The notes below the pieces were generated by a model, which ran no database searches, was not told the origin of the DNA, and was given only the letters and a program-made list of their open reading frames with translations. A DNA stretch of 64,000 nucleotides from contig NW_002060949.1 of the NCBI RefSeq assembly GCF_000150275.1, positions 5,809,535 through 5,873,534 on the forward strand, written 5' to 3'. Positions 13,201 through 27,601 of the stretch are shown here, piece after piece. Both the position numbers and the translations under genes were made by a program. The DNA is from Trichoplax adhaerens. Lineage: Eukaryota; Placozoa; Uniplacotomia; Trichoplacea; Trichoplacidae. How positions within the stretch are numbered: position 1 is the first letter of the stretch; each line of letters begins with the position of its first letter.

Positions 13201-15698
13201 TCAATATTAAACCGCTCTAATATCTATATATACACGTATATACAGTTGACCGAAAACTATATTAACAGTCCTACCTTGCATTAGATAGATGCCGATCGAT
13301 ATAAAGCTTCAGTAACTAGAAGATTTATCGTAATAATCGCTAATAAACCTCGAAATGATCGAAGTCCTTCTAGAAAGTATCTCAGAAAGAGGCTGTGACA
13401 TAAAGAGTAACCCTAGCAGTTTTCCGGAAAGCCCCGTAGTAAATACCCTTTTCCCGTCTTGGATCGATATTGATCCATATGAAATATTAATAATGTTAGG
13501 TGTTAAGCTTTAAAGAGTTAAAGAATTCAAAAGAGGATTTCGCTATGAAGGCAATTTATTTTGCTGATCTTAATCTAATTCTACGCGCAATACATGTGCC
13601 CTTATTACTGCGTTTATCATTAATAAATAGGACAGCTGAAGATCCCTTTTAAATCTAAATAGGAATATTAAACTATAAATAGTACCTTCCGATTTATTTA
13701 TTTATCGAATTTGCACATCTTGATGACTCTTTTAATACTCAGTCATTTAGAGCTAGCAAATAGTGCAGTAAACAGTTTTTCTATCAGGGGAAATTATTGA
13801 AAAAAATACATGCGTTTTATTGATTACTGTACCTTTGCAAGAAGTAATATAACCAATATAAAACAGCCGATTACTATAAATATGATAGCAGGAAAGATAT
13901 GTGACCTAGGCTAGAATTCAATCTTGGAAAATAGTGACAGATTTATGGCATAATGTATGGTATATTATGAAAAATCGAATGACAGCTACATCAGTAAGAA
14001 TAATATTTAGTCGACGATTAAAATTTCTATTAATTCATTTTTCCATATGTGATATTAGTATTTAAACGCAAAATACGATAGTCATTTCTTAATAATGGTT
14101 GCTATTCAACTTTAAGAACTAAAAAAGAGAAATACCCACACAGTGGTGGTACTGATATCATACATGAATAGAATTTAGAAATAGAGAGTAAATAAATTCC
14201 AGGCTTTATCGCTTATGTAACGAGAAAAGGAAGAATATTTGTAAATGTAAGCCAGGATATGTCGAAAATTGGTGCTAATTAATTAATTATTATGTACCAT
14301 GGATAAATATTGAAATTGTGCATTCATTTAGAGATCATTTATAGTGCATTTTAATACTCTAGGAATTTTTCGATATAGTTTTTGTGCTACTAACATAGCT
14401 AATAAAAACTTTCCTGCTAGGTATAGTTACAGTTATGATGAAATTATATTATTCTGTTTGCAAGCTTAAAACTCTACAGTTACGTAATGAATTTCCAGCG
14501 AAGATTAATTCGATTAGATTGTGATGAAATCATAATGTTACGATATATGTACAACTTAATCAAGTTTAAATGATATCGTTAACAATGAGTTCTCAGCGAA
14601 AAATTATCTAATACAGAGCTATAAGTGCTTAATTATCATAGAGAGGAAAGAGAGAAGAGAACATAAAGCGACTGTCGAATCTAAAGCTACGGTATATTAG
14701 TCTACGATGATCGATTCATTTTTAATGGATAGGAAGGTTTAAATTATCATCATATTAATATGATCGGCATAGAGCAATTATATAGATAATCTAACAGAAT
14801 TAATTATAATGACAAATGAAGTATGAAATTGATTCGATATGGCTAAATTTTTAATGTTAATCTATCCTCCATATTATTCTCTCCTACGCCTATCATCACT
14901 TTCTTTCACTTTTCGTGGCTGGCTAATTTAAGAGAATAATTAATCGATATTAGGCTATCGATTATCGTTGTTCATAATAGCATACAAAATTAATTAATTA
15001 ATGATGGAGCTTTGAGATAGACTTACTGCTATTGCGATATCATTTTATGCTCAAAAATAGAAAAACTGAATCGATTAAGATCGCTAGTATACGATCGGTA
15101 ATAGTGTACAAATAGAGCAAAAGTTTCCATGACATCTTACTCAATCTCATTGTAAAATAATGAATCTATAAAAAAATTTAAATAATGTAGCAGGGTAAGT
15201 TATAACTTCTATGGAAGAGTTAAAGTTGATTGAACTAGAGCCTTGACTTGCAATCATCCAGTTAAAATAGATTCGATTAAAAACCTTTCTATGTTAACTT
15301 GCCATCATTATATCAATATAGTTAGACATATTATTCTGTGCAGAATGATTGCTTACTATAATATTTAATTAGTCAAAACGTAGATGAAATGAATTAAGCG
15401 TGTATGTAATAAAGGAGTAGAGCAAAAATAACGGTTTAAATTCATCGGTTGAGACAAAATTAAGACGAAATAATCCTACAGCACTAACAGATAGCATTAT
15501 TCTGTTTTGGAAGTAAATGGTACGGATAAGAGTTGTCATGATCTATTGCATACCAATCCATAATGCATTCTTTCCTACTTCCTTTCCTACGATAGGGAAT
15601 ACTGCAATTTGTTTAATATTTAAAAAGCCATGGATAATGACGGTTTGTATTCTATCATAATAGAAGGCCAATGTATTCGTTGTCGTTGTTGAAGAAAA
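10260..15698. other. Gene-poor AT-rich intergenic region
   Basis: About 5.4 kb with no exon chain that I can support on either strand. Open frames of 50-75 codons occur (for example 12748-12975), but that length is expected by chance at this base composition. Numerous short AT-rich simple stretches are present, and no RNA gene was recognised. Confidence 0.55.
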
Positions 15699-16658
15699 TT
15701 AAGGAGTCTTAATTTGAGGTAAATGCATTTTGGAATTTTCTGCTGTTGTTCGAACCGCCATAAACGGTAATGCTAACTTAGCACGTTGTTCACCTTGAGC
15801 ATAAGAAGATCTTCTAAAATACCTTTTCGATTTATCAGGATCGGAAACAATTTCATGGATGGCTGGATTATTCTTCATTCCATATAGCTTTTCAGCTGAT
15901 TTTCTCCTTATGTAATGGATGTCTCGTACTTTTTTCTCTCGAGATACTTCCGATCCTATGGTGGAACTACGTGGTCGAGCAAGTAAGAATTTTTCATCCA
16001 TTTCAGCGGTTAAATGATTAACTTGAGAATTGATAATCTTATTATTAGTATCGGTGACGGTGACTGTAGTTGTTGTTTCTTTTGCAGTTGGTGATGTTGT
16101 TTCTTTTTGATTCGGAGATGATGTTTCTCTTCGATTTAGAGATTGATTAAGAGACGAGGATCTAGGTATCCCTTTACCTAGGCTATGAAGTCGTTGTCTA
16201 GAGCGACCAGTTGAATTACTTCTTGGTCGGACTTTTGCCTCTTCTTCATTATTCAATGATGGATCAGACGTTGTCCTATCAGCAATAGCATGATTTACTA
16301 TATCAGGATTCGATGCATAATTGCTATTGCTACCGCGTCTTGATGAATATTTGGCGCATGTAACATTGCTATTAGCAACGACCATACTTTGCGATCGAGG
16401 TCTCATCATAGCAGATGATTTATCTTGGCTAGTTCCAGCAATCGCTGCTACTGCTTTAACACTTCGAAGTAGACTGGCTTTCTCTTTAGCCATTTTTTTT
16501 TTTAAGGCTTGAGTATTCTTATCATATTTCTCTAGTTGTTTTTGTAATTGCCTATCATATAAACTATTCATGGATAGGATCTCATCGGAATATTCGCTCC
16601 TAGAACGGACAACGCTAACTGGCATATTTTTCAATGTTAGTGATGACCGAACACTCAT
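15699..16658 (-). CDS. Unrecognised Ser/Arg-rich protein with repeated RPRS and RRxS motifs
   Basis: Uninterrupted 319-residue frame, by far the longest in the window, so it is very likely coding even though no family is recognised. Residues about 34-68 are charged and helix-prone, probably a short coiled coil (LYDRQLQKQLEKYDKN). The rest is low complexity and probably disordered. RPRS recurs three times, at about 86-89, 144-147 and 228-231, each followed by Ser/Thr (RPRSQS, RPRSNST, RPRSST). RRxS/T sites occur at RRGS, RRET, RRKS and RRSS. These fit the consensus of basophilic kinases (PKA/AKT type) and of 14-3-3 ligands, by motif only. A Thr-rich stretch lies at about 186-204. There are no membrane segments or signal peptide. 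The single-exon structure is unlike the neighbouring intron-rich genes. The start is the first ATG of the frame. It could be a cytoskeletal or signalling scaffold; function is unknown. Confidence 0.75.
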   Translation of the reverse strand: MSVRSSLTLKNMPVSVVRSRSEYSDEILSMNSLYDRQLQKQLEKYDKNTQALKKKMAKEKASLLRSVKAVAAIAGTSQDKSSAMMRPRSQSMVVANSNVTCAKYSSRRGSNSNYASNPDIVNHAIADRTTSDPSLNNEEEAKVRPRSNSTGRSRQRLHSLGKGIPRSSSLNQSLNRRETSSPNQKETTSPTAKETTTTVTVTDTNNKIINSQVNHLTAEMDEKFLLARPRSSTIGSEVSREKKVRDIHYIRRKSAEKLYGMKNNPAIHEIVSDPDKSKRYFRRSSYAQGEQRAKLALPFMAVRTTAENSKMHLPQIKTP

Positions 16659-19600
16659 GATTTTTCTTGTGTGGTAATATCAATGCAATCAATAAATTCT
16701 ACTTGACTTTTAGAATTGATTCTTTCTGTCTTACACGATTGAAAATTTTTTCTTTAATAGTCTATCAATTTGTATAATCAAGACAAAATAATCATAATGA
16801 TCAATGCTTAAAGGCATTGACTACTTGTTTAATCAATTGAAATACTGAACCCCATAAATTAATCATTAATTTAGTGTAGCTAAAATGAATTAGCTGATCA
16901 ATACGGGGGGACAAGAAGCGAGAGAACTGGATGGCTTAGTGGCCAATCTTGTCGGTAGTATTATTCCCTAGTAAAAGATGAAAGAAAAATCAACAAGCGA
17001 AATGATTTCATTCGTAAACACAACATTGACTATGTAAAAAAGAGAAGAAAAGAGAGAGAAAATAGGCCAACTTTCAATATATGAATTAATCCAGATCGGA
17101 AAAAAAAAAAAATAGACTGATCGAGTCAGAACTCATGACAACATTATGGCTATCCTCAATTCAAAGTAGTTCAACATAAATCCACGACTGATTTAAACTC
17201 GTGAATTGGAAATTGAAATTACTTTTAATGATCTGTCGACGATGGTAGCTGAATGTTAGCGATAATAGGTCGGTGAAATAGCAGATATTGACTATCAGGT
17301 TGGACAGGGGAAAAGCGAAGGAGGAATGAAATGAACGTATTATGACTGATGATTTCTTCTATAACCACTGACTTTCATTGAATATTCATGCAAAAATAAA
17401 ACCTTAATACAATCAATATGTTGATGACTTCTTTAAATGCTAATCAAATCCAACTTCTGTTATGTTTTATACGTACATCATTTCCAAATCAGACTATTGT
17501 CGGCTAGCATTCAAATTTACTCAACTATTATTATCTTTCAACTTCGTTTAAATAGGCAGCAACAATGGTGGGTGTTATTGATCAACCCGACTTAAGATCC
17601 AGCCTTTTATTTCCGTTGATAGTGACAGCATGACTTCCTTTTGAATTAAAATTGCCAACATGTATTGACAAAAATAGAATAACATACTGTCCTATTCTCA
17701 TAGTGAATAGTTAGAAAATGAAATAAAATGTTGGGGATTGATTGAAGCGCCTTGGTAAATATTCTTTCGAGTCGAGATTAAATTTTGATCAGGCCATGTT
17801 GCGAAAGTATTTTCCACTAAAATCTATAAACTCTTACTTATATTGCCGTATATGATGATGAGTAGTTTCTATCTTATTGATGGAATATGGTCAACTATCC
17901 ATGATCGATTGTAGAATTTTCTCTTCTATTGAAATAGACAACGAGTCAAAGGAAAAAACAAGTAAACTAGAATAAAAGTATAGAATAAGGTTAATGTTAG
18001 CAACAGAAGAATACATCATGACAGGGCAATATAAAGGATCACCATGTAATTTGATATCATGTTGATCAATTCAATGCGTTACTTGACGACTATAGACGGC
18101 GAACTGTGAATTTCTTTCTATTCATGTTGAATTTCTATGACTTGAATTGAGTTTTTCTACTTTCTTCCTCGTAAATTGATCTTTTTAACCTTAGTCAACG
18201 TCTATGCCCAAATAGAATGATTTATTCTAGGTGAGAAAAATATGGATAAAGAATAAACTACCGTAATCGATTGTCCTATTAAATTAACTATCCATTACAA
18301 TAAACATGGAACTATTCTGGTCGAAATTATCCAATTTTCTACCCATTCATTCATTTGATGCTACTATAGATTTTATTGACAGTGTCGGATAGTAACGAGA
18401 GATTAAATTTTACCTTGGAACTCAGCTTAAATTATTCTAAAATTCATTTATGAATTCTTCTATGATCGGAGATTGTTACTACTAAATAGTTGATCGATGA
18501 TTAAATATTCTAGCGTTCATTCTAATATTTGGACACGGTTGAAACATATACAAAACCTTTGCTTCATAAAGGAAATAGTAATGTGAAAAATTGGACTATT
18601 TCAATTTTCTCATACACCTTTGAAAAAGTAATACAAAACTTGTGCTTCATATTAGGAAAATATCAATGTGAAAAATAAAAAGTCGAATATTTAAACTTCT
18701 TATACACTACTGAAAAAGAATATAAAACTTCTAGACAATACTAGCAATGATAGAAGTCTCTGGACGATAATAATTCATTGAGGGTGCGGTACATAAAAGA
18801 TGCAGATCAAGTAGATAATTTTAATCAAATATTTGCAGGATTAAACAATTATAGGCAATAAAATCTTTCCATTCCAATTCAAGCTTAAATTGCACTTATA
18901 ATATTAAAGGTTGTAGAATAAATAAGTGAAATTAGATTTTCAATCGATTTTCTCTTCCGATTTTTAACGTTTAGCCAATATATTATGTTGGTTATTGTTG
19001 AACGGAAGGAGAATTCATTTAGAATTCATTTAGCGGTAAAATGTTTTCCTTCCGATTCTCATTGGATTGTACAATATCTAGGATAGGGTTAAGTGAAAGA
19101 TTAAAAAATTATTGATGAAATTGGATCGAGTTTATCAACTCTTTTCCTTATGATTCAGACTCTTAGACTGCAATATTTCGCTTATTTCCTAAATGCAAAG
19201 TAGCATCAACGATTTCTCATAGGTTTATCCTAGAAAGAAAATAAATAGAATACAATAGATCCTTTCATTACCAAAGACATGCAGATATTGATATCATTGA
19301 ATAGAAAGGATGAGAAGGAATAGCATAGTATTACATCACTTCGATCTACTATAAATTAAATATTATGAGAATTTTCAATGATAGGCAATCGCTGATAGTG
19401 ATACCCCCATTTTTATTGCTAGGAAATAATCGATAACTGATGGCTAATAATAATAATAACATTTTATTACTAGGAAATAACTAAATGATGATAAACTTTA
19501 TTCTTTTATTGCAAGTTACAAATAGATTGATGGTAGCTGAATGGATTAATGCATAGTAGACATTGGTTTTTTACCATAGCCTCGTTGGCTATATTAATTC

Positions 19601-22600
19601 CTCAATGATCATCAAAACAGGAAACAAAATAGACGATACTCATCGTGGAAGCTCGATTAATTCATCTATAGTATACCAGTTGCTGATATCATTACCATTT
19701 TTCTAGGCTACGGTATTATTCCCTATAAATAGGAATAAATCAAAATAAAAATGATCCACTAATCGCATTATAATTAATTTACCCTTATAGTGCTCAAATT
19801 GGCACTGTATTACATTATGATGTAAATTAATGTTATACCTTTTCTTGACTATAGTACTAGCTGAACAAAGTAAGAATACTCTCTAATTCACATAGTATTC
19901 CTAAAGTCAATACATGATTGTCCATGATTGATTCCAATTTGTGCAATTAAATCAAGAATAGAATCAATTCTCTATTTAGGTCTATTTCTTTCGATATACC
20001 ATACCGATCAAATAATAGTCTGATTTCTACCAATTCAATAATGATGACATGATGACTTTTCATGATGAGTTTATACTCTAGGGATGATCCAGATGGTTTC
20101 ATATCATTGGATAGCAATTCTATTTCTGTTAATGTCTTAATCAATAAATGAAATTATTGTATTTATTTTCTCTAGATAACATAAATTTTTTAAAATAAGT
20201 ACTCATACTTCTATTTATTCTGAAGAATGGAAATAATGCTCGCATTTGTTATGTTTATCATCGGCTTAGTCAATAATATTTTTAAAATTGTCTGCAAGGT
20301 AATAATCAAGAAGTAGTATTAACAATAAATGCTTAAAGAATCCAAATTTCTCTCCCTTATCACACTTGATTTCCAAATAATATCGGATAATACCGCAAAA
20401 TACTCCTAGTTATTAATATTACATATACTTCATTCGATCTTGATAATTACTATTGGTTATTAAATTATTTTTACCATCATGTCTCTGCATATTCTTTGTT
20501 ATTTGTTGATCTATCTTTCGTTTTTATATTATTTTAATGCTAACTTTAATATTCATAATACTACAGATGCATTAATAACCAAATCTTCGTTCTTCAATTT
20601 CTTTAAAAAATAATATCAGGTAATGCCATAGATACTCCTAATAGGTAGTATTAACGCTTAAGAATCTTTCTTAAACGGTGGCCATTCTAAACTTAATAAA
20701 TTTCATTTGGTCGTTATTTGATGGGATTATACATAACTGTATCTTTTGGTATTTTATTATTATGATGCTAACTTACTGTAAGTATCCTACATATCAAATT
20801 ATTATTAATTTCAAGAGAAAATGACTTTAAAAGTTACATAATTGTATCTCCTAATAGCTATAATTATAAATTCTTTCATATGAACTACAGAGGTTGGCTA
20901 CAACAAGATATTTATTTAATAACTAGCATAAAAAAACATCCGTTTAAAGAATGAGACACTAACATAAAATATTATCTGATTGGATCTAGATGATGTAAAA
21001 TCATATAATTCAATCTGCTGCAACTGTCTGTATAAGGTTATAGTATATAACAATAATGCTATACACAAAAGGTTATAGCTATAAAATATTCCCGACAGGT
21101 TATTTTTATAAATATTTATGCCATTAAATAAAAGTACTTTGCGTAAACGTAGCAAAAGCAGCCATTCAATTATATAAAAGTAGAAATAGTAAGAGAGCGA
21201 TTGTATGGACATTTCATAATACCGGTCCTACAATGCAAATGGAGATGAAATAAATAACTTTCAGAATCTAAGTAACTATAAATTATTGTAAAAACTTAAC
21301 TATAGGGCTATTAGTTGGACCATATTACTATGAAATGGCCGTCGCTTTCTTTATCATTCTCTGATCGAGCTGCTGTTGCACTTTCATCAAATTTACGAAG
21401 AGTAAATCATTCCGTTCTTGAACTGTTAACACTTACTGGTAGTAAGTTAGTAATATAAATGCATTCTCTATTATACTAGATGGAGATCCTAAATTAAAGA
21501 CAATTTTAAATGTAGTTCAACATCACTACAGTGCTTACTCCTGGTATGAGAGTTCATTTTATGATCTACGATACGTAATGCTTAATATTTGGAATAGTAA
21601 CCTACTATGCCGCAAAGATATGCTAAACTATTGTGCCTGTAACTAAATACAAACCTTACTATAATTAGGAAAATTTCATATCATGGTGTAAATATAAAAT
21701 AGTATAGACAGAATACAGTCTTAATAATACTCATATAACGAGATCGCTATAAAATCTACTCCATAGGTGAAGAAATCATTTAATTTTCAGGTTACAACAG
21801 ATTTGTATACGTAGTTCGCATTTGTATTATCCAAATGTTGTAGCGACTTTTATATATACATCAAATGGCGTGGAGATATAATACTTGAATGATCGAATGC
21901 AACTTAAAAAAATTGGCGTTAATAACAATAATAATAATAATCAAACTTAAAGCTATCGTAGTGCTGTATATCTATTTATCGAAACGGACGTAAAAATAAT
22001 TAATGATATCTACAGTAAGAATAAGTAATTATAAACCATTTGTGTAATGGAACATTAAAGATCAGTATTCAACGAGTTACAATGTCGTATTGTGACAAAT
22101 AAGAAATAAATACCTTAATTAACATGACATACTAATAAGATTCTTCACACACAAAAATACCCTTCATTAAGCAGAAATAAATTGAAGGTATCAAATCAAC
22201 TGTTCCGTCTGTAATCTATTTAAATAACAGCGTAAAAACGAAATATTTGTATAGTTGTGTCTACATAAATTATTGCATAATGAGGCCGTCTAGCTGTCTT
22301 GAAGGTGACATCTACCCATGACGTTTGTTCTCTATTGCGATAATAGATCAACAGGAAGCAGAAATAATATAAAACAACATTATCATTTACACTTTTCCAT
22401 CATAATGTAACAACTACGTTCAACATGACGTCAATTTTTAAACCAATTTCCTCACAATGTACCCAATCAAACTAACGCTGTTATGATACGTCATGTGAAA
22501 TATCAGTTTGCTATCTCTGTTATAATGCAGTAGAAGTATTTCCTTTCATAAATACATACATAACGAAAGATTAATAAGATATACATGTACTGTACGTACA

Positions 22601-22919
22601 AAAAACAACAATGCCAGTTAATACGGTGTAATCATCCTAATGGGTACTAGTAGCTTAATAGTAAAATTGATCAAGTATTCATTTAATGTAATTAAATTTA
22701 AACATTTTTTCCTGCAGAAATTCGGCTACATTGTAAACAACACAGTTTAAAAGTTAATATGTAGGTACAGTTGTAAAAGTGGTCTGATCTGTAATTTATT
22801 CATTGAAATAATATTAATTTACGATTATTCTATCATACGAGTACTACATCAGAAATTCGCATTAGCTGTTTACAATTAAGCTACGTCATTCACTTTAGGT
22901 TTAATATTGATCAATAAAG
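16659..22919. other. Gene-poor AT-rich intergenic region
   Basis: About 6.3 kb without a supported gene. It holds an imperfect tandem duplication at 18535-18740 and scattered short open frames (19947-20144, 20916-21212) that look random. A possible two-exon micro-ORF on the minus strand (21328-21431 plus 21539-21557) was considered and not accepted. Confidence 0.5.
18535..18740. repeat. Imperfect tandem repeat, about 2.2 units of 85-95 bp
   Basis: The phrase built from ACAAAACCTTTGCTTCATA, then GGAAATA and AATGTGAAAAAT, then CTCATACAC, recurs in diverged form starting near 18604 and begins a third time near 18710. Non-coding. Confidence 0.6.
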
Positions 22920-25900
22920 TTAAGTAGAACTCTTAAACTTTCTCGCTTGCTGAGCTTGCAGGTTTGATGTGGAATGACCCTCATTACTACTATATGAACC
23001 CGAGTCTCGTCTTGACATAGTCTTACTTTGTGTTTTTTTAAGTTTTTCAATCAGTTCCGGAGGTAATGCACGCTTTTCAACAACATAGTATAAGGTATCT
23101 TTGGTGATTGGCATTAATATACTATTACAAACAGCTATAAAAATAAAATATACCAACAATATCAATTATATTGCTTTCTACTGGATAATATCATTCTATC
23201 TGTACGCGCATATAAAGATCGTTTACCTATAAATGTACTGTGAGCATTAGGGAAGGCTTTATCTTCACGAATTCTGAGAATTTTCCAAGTTCTAGTTTTG
23301 CCATCTAAACAACATTCCACAATTTTACTATCGAATTTATTTAGGCCTTTACCCTATAAAATTTAAGGGCAATTAAGCGAAAATTAAAATTTTTATAATG
23401 TAGCACCAAATACGACCTGCATTAGAAAGAAGCCAGACCATTAAAAATAATATATATATAATATCTAGCTATAGTAGCATGTCAGTCACTAGTCTTACTG
23501 GAATAGTTGCTACATGGCGTTGTGAATTGCCATAGCCAACATGTAAACGCGCTTCTTTCGTAGGAAGGCAACTATAAGCAGTGAAGTCACAACAAATTTC
23601 ACACATTTTACGCGTATAAAATATATATATATTTTACGTAAGGTTTGTCTTGTAGATAAACTGAGAATAGGAAACGAAATTACTTTGCCTATATTACCCG
23701 TGTTTTTCAACTTTTACAAGATGGAGTTTGAAGTCTACAGTATTTAATTCAGCAGGCTTCCATTTAAGCACGGTGTCGCACCTCCCTGGTATATACGGCT
23801 GTAAGAAAAAAGCGTTTTCAATATTGCGTTACACTGCTATAAAGTTATATGAAAACAATTGTATCTGCTTACTTCGTCTTCCGGAGAAAATATTAAACCG
23901 TCTGTCTCATGAAATACCTTTTTTGTAAAGGTATCGAGGACCTGAACCGAAATTAAAAGTTAATAAATGTTCATTTCAATTTAAGAATGGCGACTATAAT
24001 AGACAAACAGGCTTACATATCTAGCATCTTTAGCATCAAAGAACTGCTTATTTCTGACACTAAATGTTTCCTTAGTTTTATCTACAATTCCACGAGCAGC
24101 CTGTAGTAACGAAAGAGAAATTATGAAGCAATGATGATATATACGTATAGGCAACAAAATATACGCGTATGAGTATATAAAATGTGGTTCATTAACAAGA
24201 TAGTACGATAGACTAATAAGAAAATATTTTCTTACTGCTTGATTTCGAGGACTAATAATTTCTTTCTCTATGATTGCCATGCGTTCTGATTGTTTTTTAT
24301 TACCAACATTTTCATCCTTGAAACATACACATTACGCAAGAAACAACTTTATTCATGGTAAAACGGTTTTAATTTTTTGAATTAAAATATTATTCAAAAA
24401 CTGTTAATATGGTCTACCTCGAAGCAAATGATATCATATATTAGATAACGGGGATAATATTGATCTCCATTTGGAGTGGAAACTTTATCGATGACCATCT
24501 CACCATCTAATAGGGTATTTTCGATATGGCTATTCAGATCAGATCCGCGAGGAAATTTTAAGTGAGGTATCTTGAATATGGAATTGTTTCGGTCGATCAT
24601 GTAGATTTCATCATTTTTATGTATTAACATCATATAACTAGGGAAATTTTTAACAAAAAAATAATTAGATGGAGTAACCCGCCAGTTAGCTATGCAACAT
24701 TTGAGCTTAACTCTTACCGAACACCATCTGCCTTCCAGCTTACTCGATACCTTCTATCTCTTAGTAATGTAATGTTATTATAAGTTAAAGATACCGGCTG
24801 GCTACCGGGAAATCCTCCCCTATAAATTATACATGCAACGATGTTAGTTTTTACTATGCGAAATAGTAAAGCATAACAACAGCTTTTTTAACATACTCCA
24901 TCCATCCACATTTCTCTTGACAAAGTTCTTGTAAATCAGACAATGATTGATCACGGACAGGCACTGGCCCTCTGACTCCTTCCATAAATTTAGGATCCTA
25001 TTGTAGAGTTACTAAGTTATCTATACGTATTTTATATCACATTGACTATAGGTATTGATCATGATAGCAAACTTGTGTTCTTATTCGATAATTTTACCGA
25101 AAAAGCGCAAATAGTAATAAAGACTAACCAAGATTAAATGCTCGTTACGCTTCCTCTTTTTTCGAGAAGATACAATCTCTTCGTCACTATGTGGATCCTC
25201 GTTGCACCATTCAGGCAATTCAGGCGCTGATATATAATCAAAGTCGCCATTTGGATCATACCGTTGCGCCAATTCTTTCATGTAATAACCTTTGTATATA
25301 CCAGGAGATCGAGCCTTTTAAAAATGATTACAGTAAACTAATTAGATAGAAGACACTCTTGGGGGATATTAATATCGAAATTTATAAAATATTTATGAAT
25401 GGTACAAGCACATTGCATGATAGCTATTTACTATAATATGTATGCATATATATGTATACATTAGAGCCGGCTATAAAATATTTAAATAATAGGTAAAATG
25501 TATGCTTACACTGGCGAATTCGCGTAAAGCGGCTTGGACACTAATAAAAGAATAATAATCCAATGTTGAGTATACGGCAGATTTAATAATTTAGGTATGT
25601 CAATAGGTCAGATACAAGAGAGTCTATGTACAGTACTTAAATGATATGTAAGGTACAATGTAAAGATTTGAGTATATAAGCAATAATAGAATGAGAAAAG
25701 CTTGAAGGTGTATAATACTATTGCACTGAAATTAACACCTAGTAAATACTTTGTACCGAACTTACAACATTATTATTATCACACTGCTTTTATGTTAACG
25801 TTGAACTAGTTAGAATGCGTCTTCCTAAAGGGTAATACCACTTGCGTAATTGTAATCATTTATGAGCAGCATACCTCCAGTCTTCTTTTTCTATCAGATA

Positions 25901-27219
25901 ACAACATATTAAGAATCCTGTTCTATTGAATCCATGGGTACAGTGGATACCTTGAGGTGATAAAAAACAAACTCTAAAGTGTGGACTATTATAAATTATA
26001 AACTATTGGAATATCAACAAATGAATAAATTGAAACGAATTGTAATTATTTTAAGGATGTTATGAAATTATAGATTTACTATTAGTAGTGTAGAACTATA
26101 ATCCATCTACAGTACTATCAGATAGACGAAATATGGAAATAATTTTGATATTGATTAAGATCGAATCATAACCGTGATACAAAAGCTGACTATAATTACG
26201 CATGACATGCTATCTGGTCTTCAATCTCACCAATTACGCTATTAGGATTATTTTGAATAAATTTCATGCATATTTCGATGAAAAGTGTGCATTGGTCAGG
26301 AGAAGGAACCTCACCATGACTAGTGGAATAAATATTTAAAAAAGTTTAGCAAACAAGTTGTAATTAAAGAGATAGCATGACTATCATCAGTGTGTAGGTA
26401 AGCCAACTGATTGGATTATTAAAGTACAACTTTTAGTAGCAGTTTATGCTTCATTTTATTGTGGTAACGCGTTACTTCATGACCGTTAAATGTGAATTAA
26501 TTAGGCATAATTACAACAATTTACCCTTTTAATCTTAATTTTAAGTAACCAGCATTATTGGATTCTACTTCGCTTTTACTATAAAAGCGATCAGTGTTGG
26601 TTAAGTCAATGATCAATCCCAAATTGATCTATAATCATGGGGTAGAAGAATAAAAATATTAATTTATAGACATGATTTGATACATTCGCATAGTTGTCTA
26701 CTTTGATATGCAATGAAGTTAATAAACTGGTGTTCAATTAATGTAGTTGGTATGTCTTATTTCACTCTATAACGTTGTATTAACAGTAAAATTATGCAGT
26801 ATCGAAGTTGTAGATGATACTTAAGATTTAACTGTAGTATACTTTAAGATAACAGTCTACGTCATATTCCTACATTAAAAAATAGATTCAAGTAAAATTT
26901 TAAAATTCTAGCTAACCTTGTATGCGTTAGTAAATTGAAAGAGCATATTGATATCGAATCGATCCTCAATAGGAATTTGTTCGTTGTATCTACTATCCAG
27001 AGGTACTTTAAAAGGTAAAAATTTGCCTATAATATGCAAAGACAACAAAGAATGGGGAATCGCAAACATTGAGCATTTAGCATGGCTGCAGCAAGGATAA
27101 ATTGTTGTTTTAACTTGGCTGTTGAAGATATTGTACGAACCTGCAACGACGTTTCCACGACGTGGGCATTTCAACCATCTCGGTGGTATCGGTAGTGAAA
27201 ACTTGTCAGAAGTAGACAT
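22920..27219 (-). CDS. RNGTT: mRNA capping enzyme (RNA 5'-triphosphatase and guanylyltransferase)
   Basis: Bifunctional nuclear enzyme that removes the gamma-phosphate of nascent mRNA and adds GMP. Seventeen exons (transcript order): 27141-27219, 26917-27026, 26525-26628, 26231-26319, 25875-25950, 25510-25540, 25129-25314, 24897-24997, 24718-24819, 24418-24637, 24236-24316, 24017-24100, 23873-23941, 23698-23798, 23499-23571, 23227-23353, 22920-23134; 615 residues, against 597 remembered for human RNGTT. The N-terminal cysteine-phosphatase-type domain carries [10 protein letters not shown], with nucleophile Cys131 and Arg137. The nucleotidyltransferase domain carries KADGVR (GMP-accepting Lys288), DGEMVID, TDGLIF and LKWKP, followed by an OB-fold region with FPNAHST and the [12 protein letters not shown] block. 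The N-terminus [12 protein letters not shown] fixes the start. The linker is acidic, then basic (RKKRKR, a possible nuclear signal). The metazoan fusion of both activities is intact. It is divergent from SMNDC1. Confidence 0.96.
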
Positions 27220-27551
27220 TTTTGTTGTTCTCTCTTATTCAATGCTTGTTACTACAACCATAATATTGACGATATAATAGTGTTGCAATCTAGATTTAAC
27301 AACAAACGCAAAACCATTGTACAAGTTAAGATATTGTTCTTCTTATTGGCGTCGAGAATGACATCTACAATCAACGCTTTGCAAATTGTATCATTGCATC
27401 CATGTATGTACATCCTATTATAAGACATGTAGTAGTAAGTGCAGCTGCTTACCAAAGATTAGTTGATTAATAAATGATCGTTCTTGCAAAGATCCAATAC
27501 TCCGTAGTACATTCAATGCTGTGGAACTGCCTCACACTTGAGCAAAATGTT

Positions 27552-27601
27552 NNNNNNNNNNNNNNNNNNNNNNNNNNNNNNNNNNNNNNNNNNNNNNNNN
27601 N
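27552..27601. other. Assembly gap (50 N)
   Basis: Exactly 50 unresolved bases, a placeholder size typical of scaffolding, so the true length is unknown. It lies in the RNGTT-SMNDC1 divergent region and interrupts no predicted exon. Confidence 0.98.

Noticed and set aside
21328-21557. Possible two-exon micro-protein (minus), or a plus-strand first exon 21330-21438
   Set aside because: Both strands read plausibly, the product would be about 40 residues, and no family is recognised; chance cannot be excluded.
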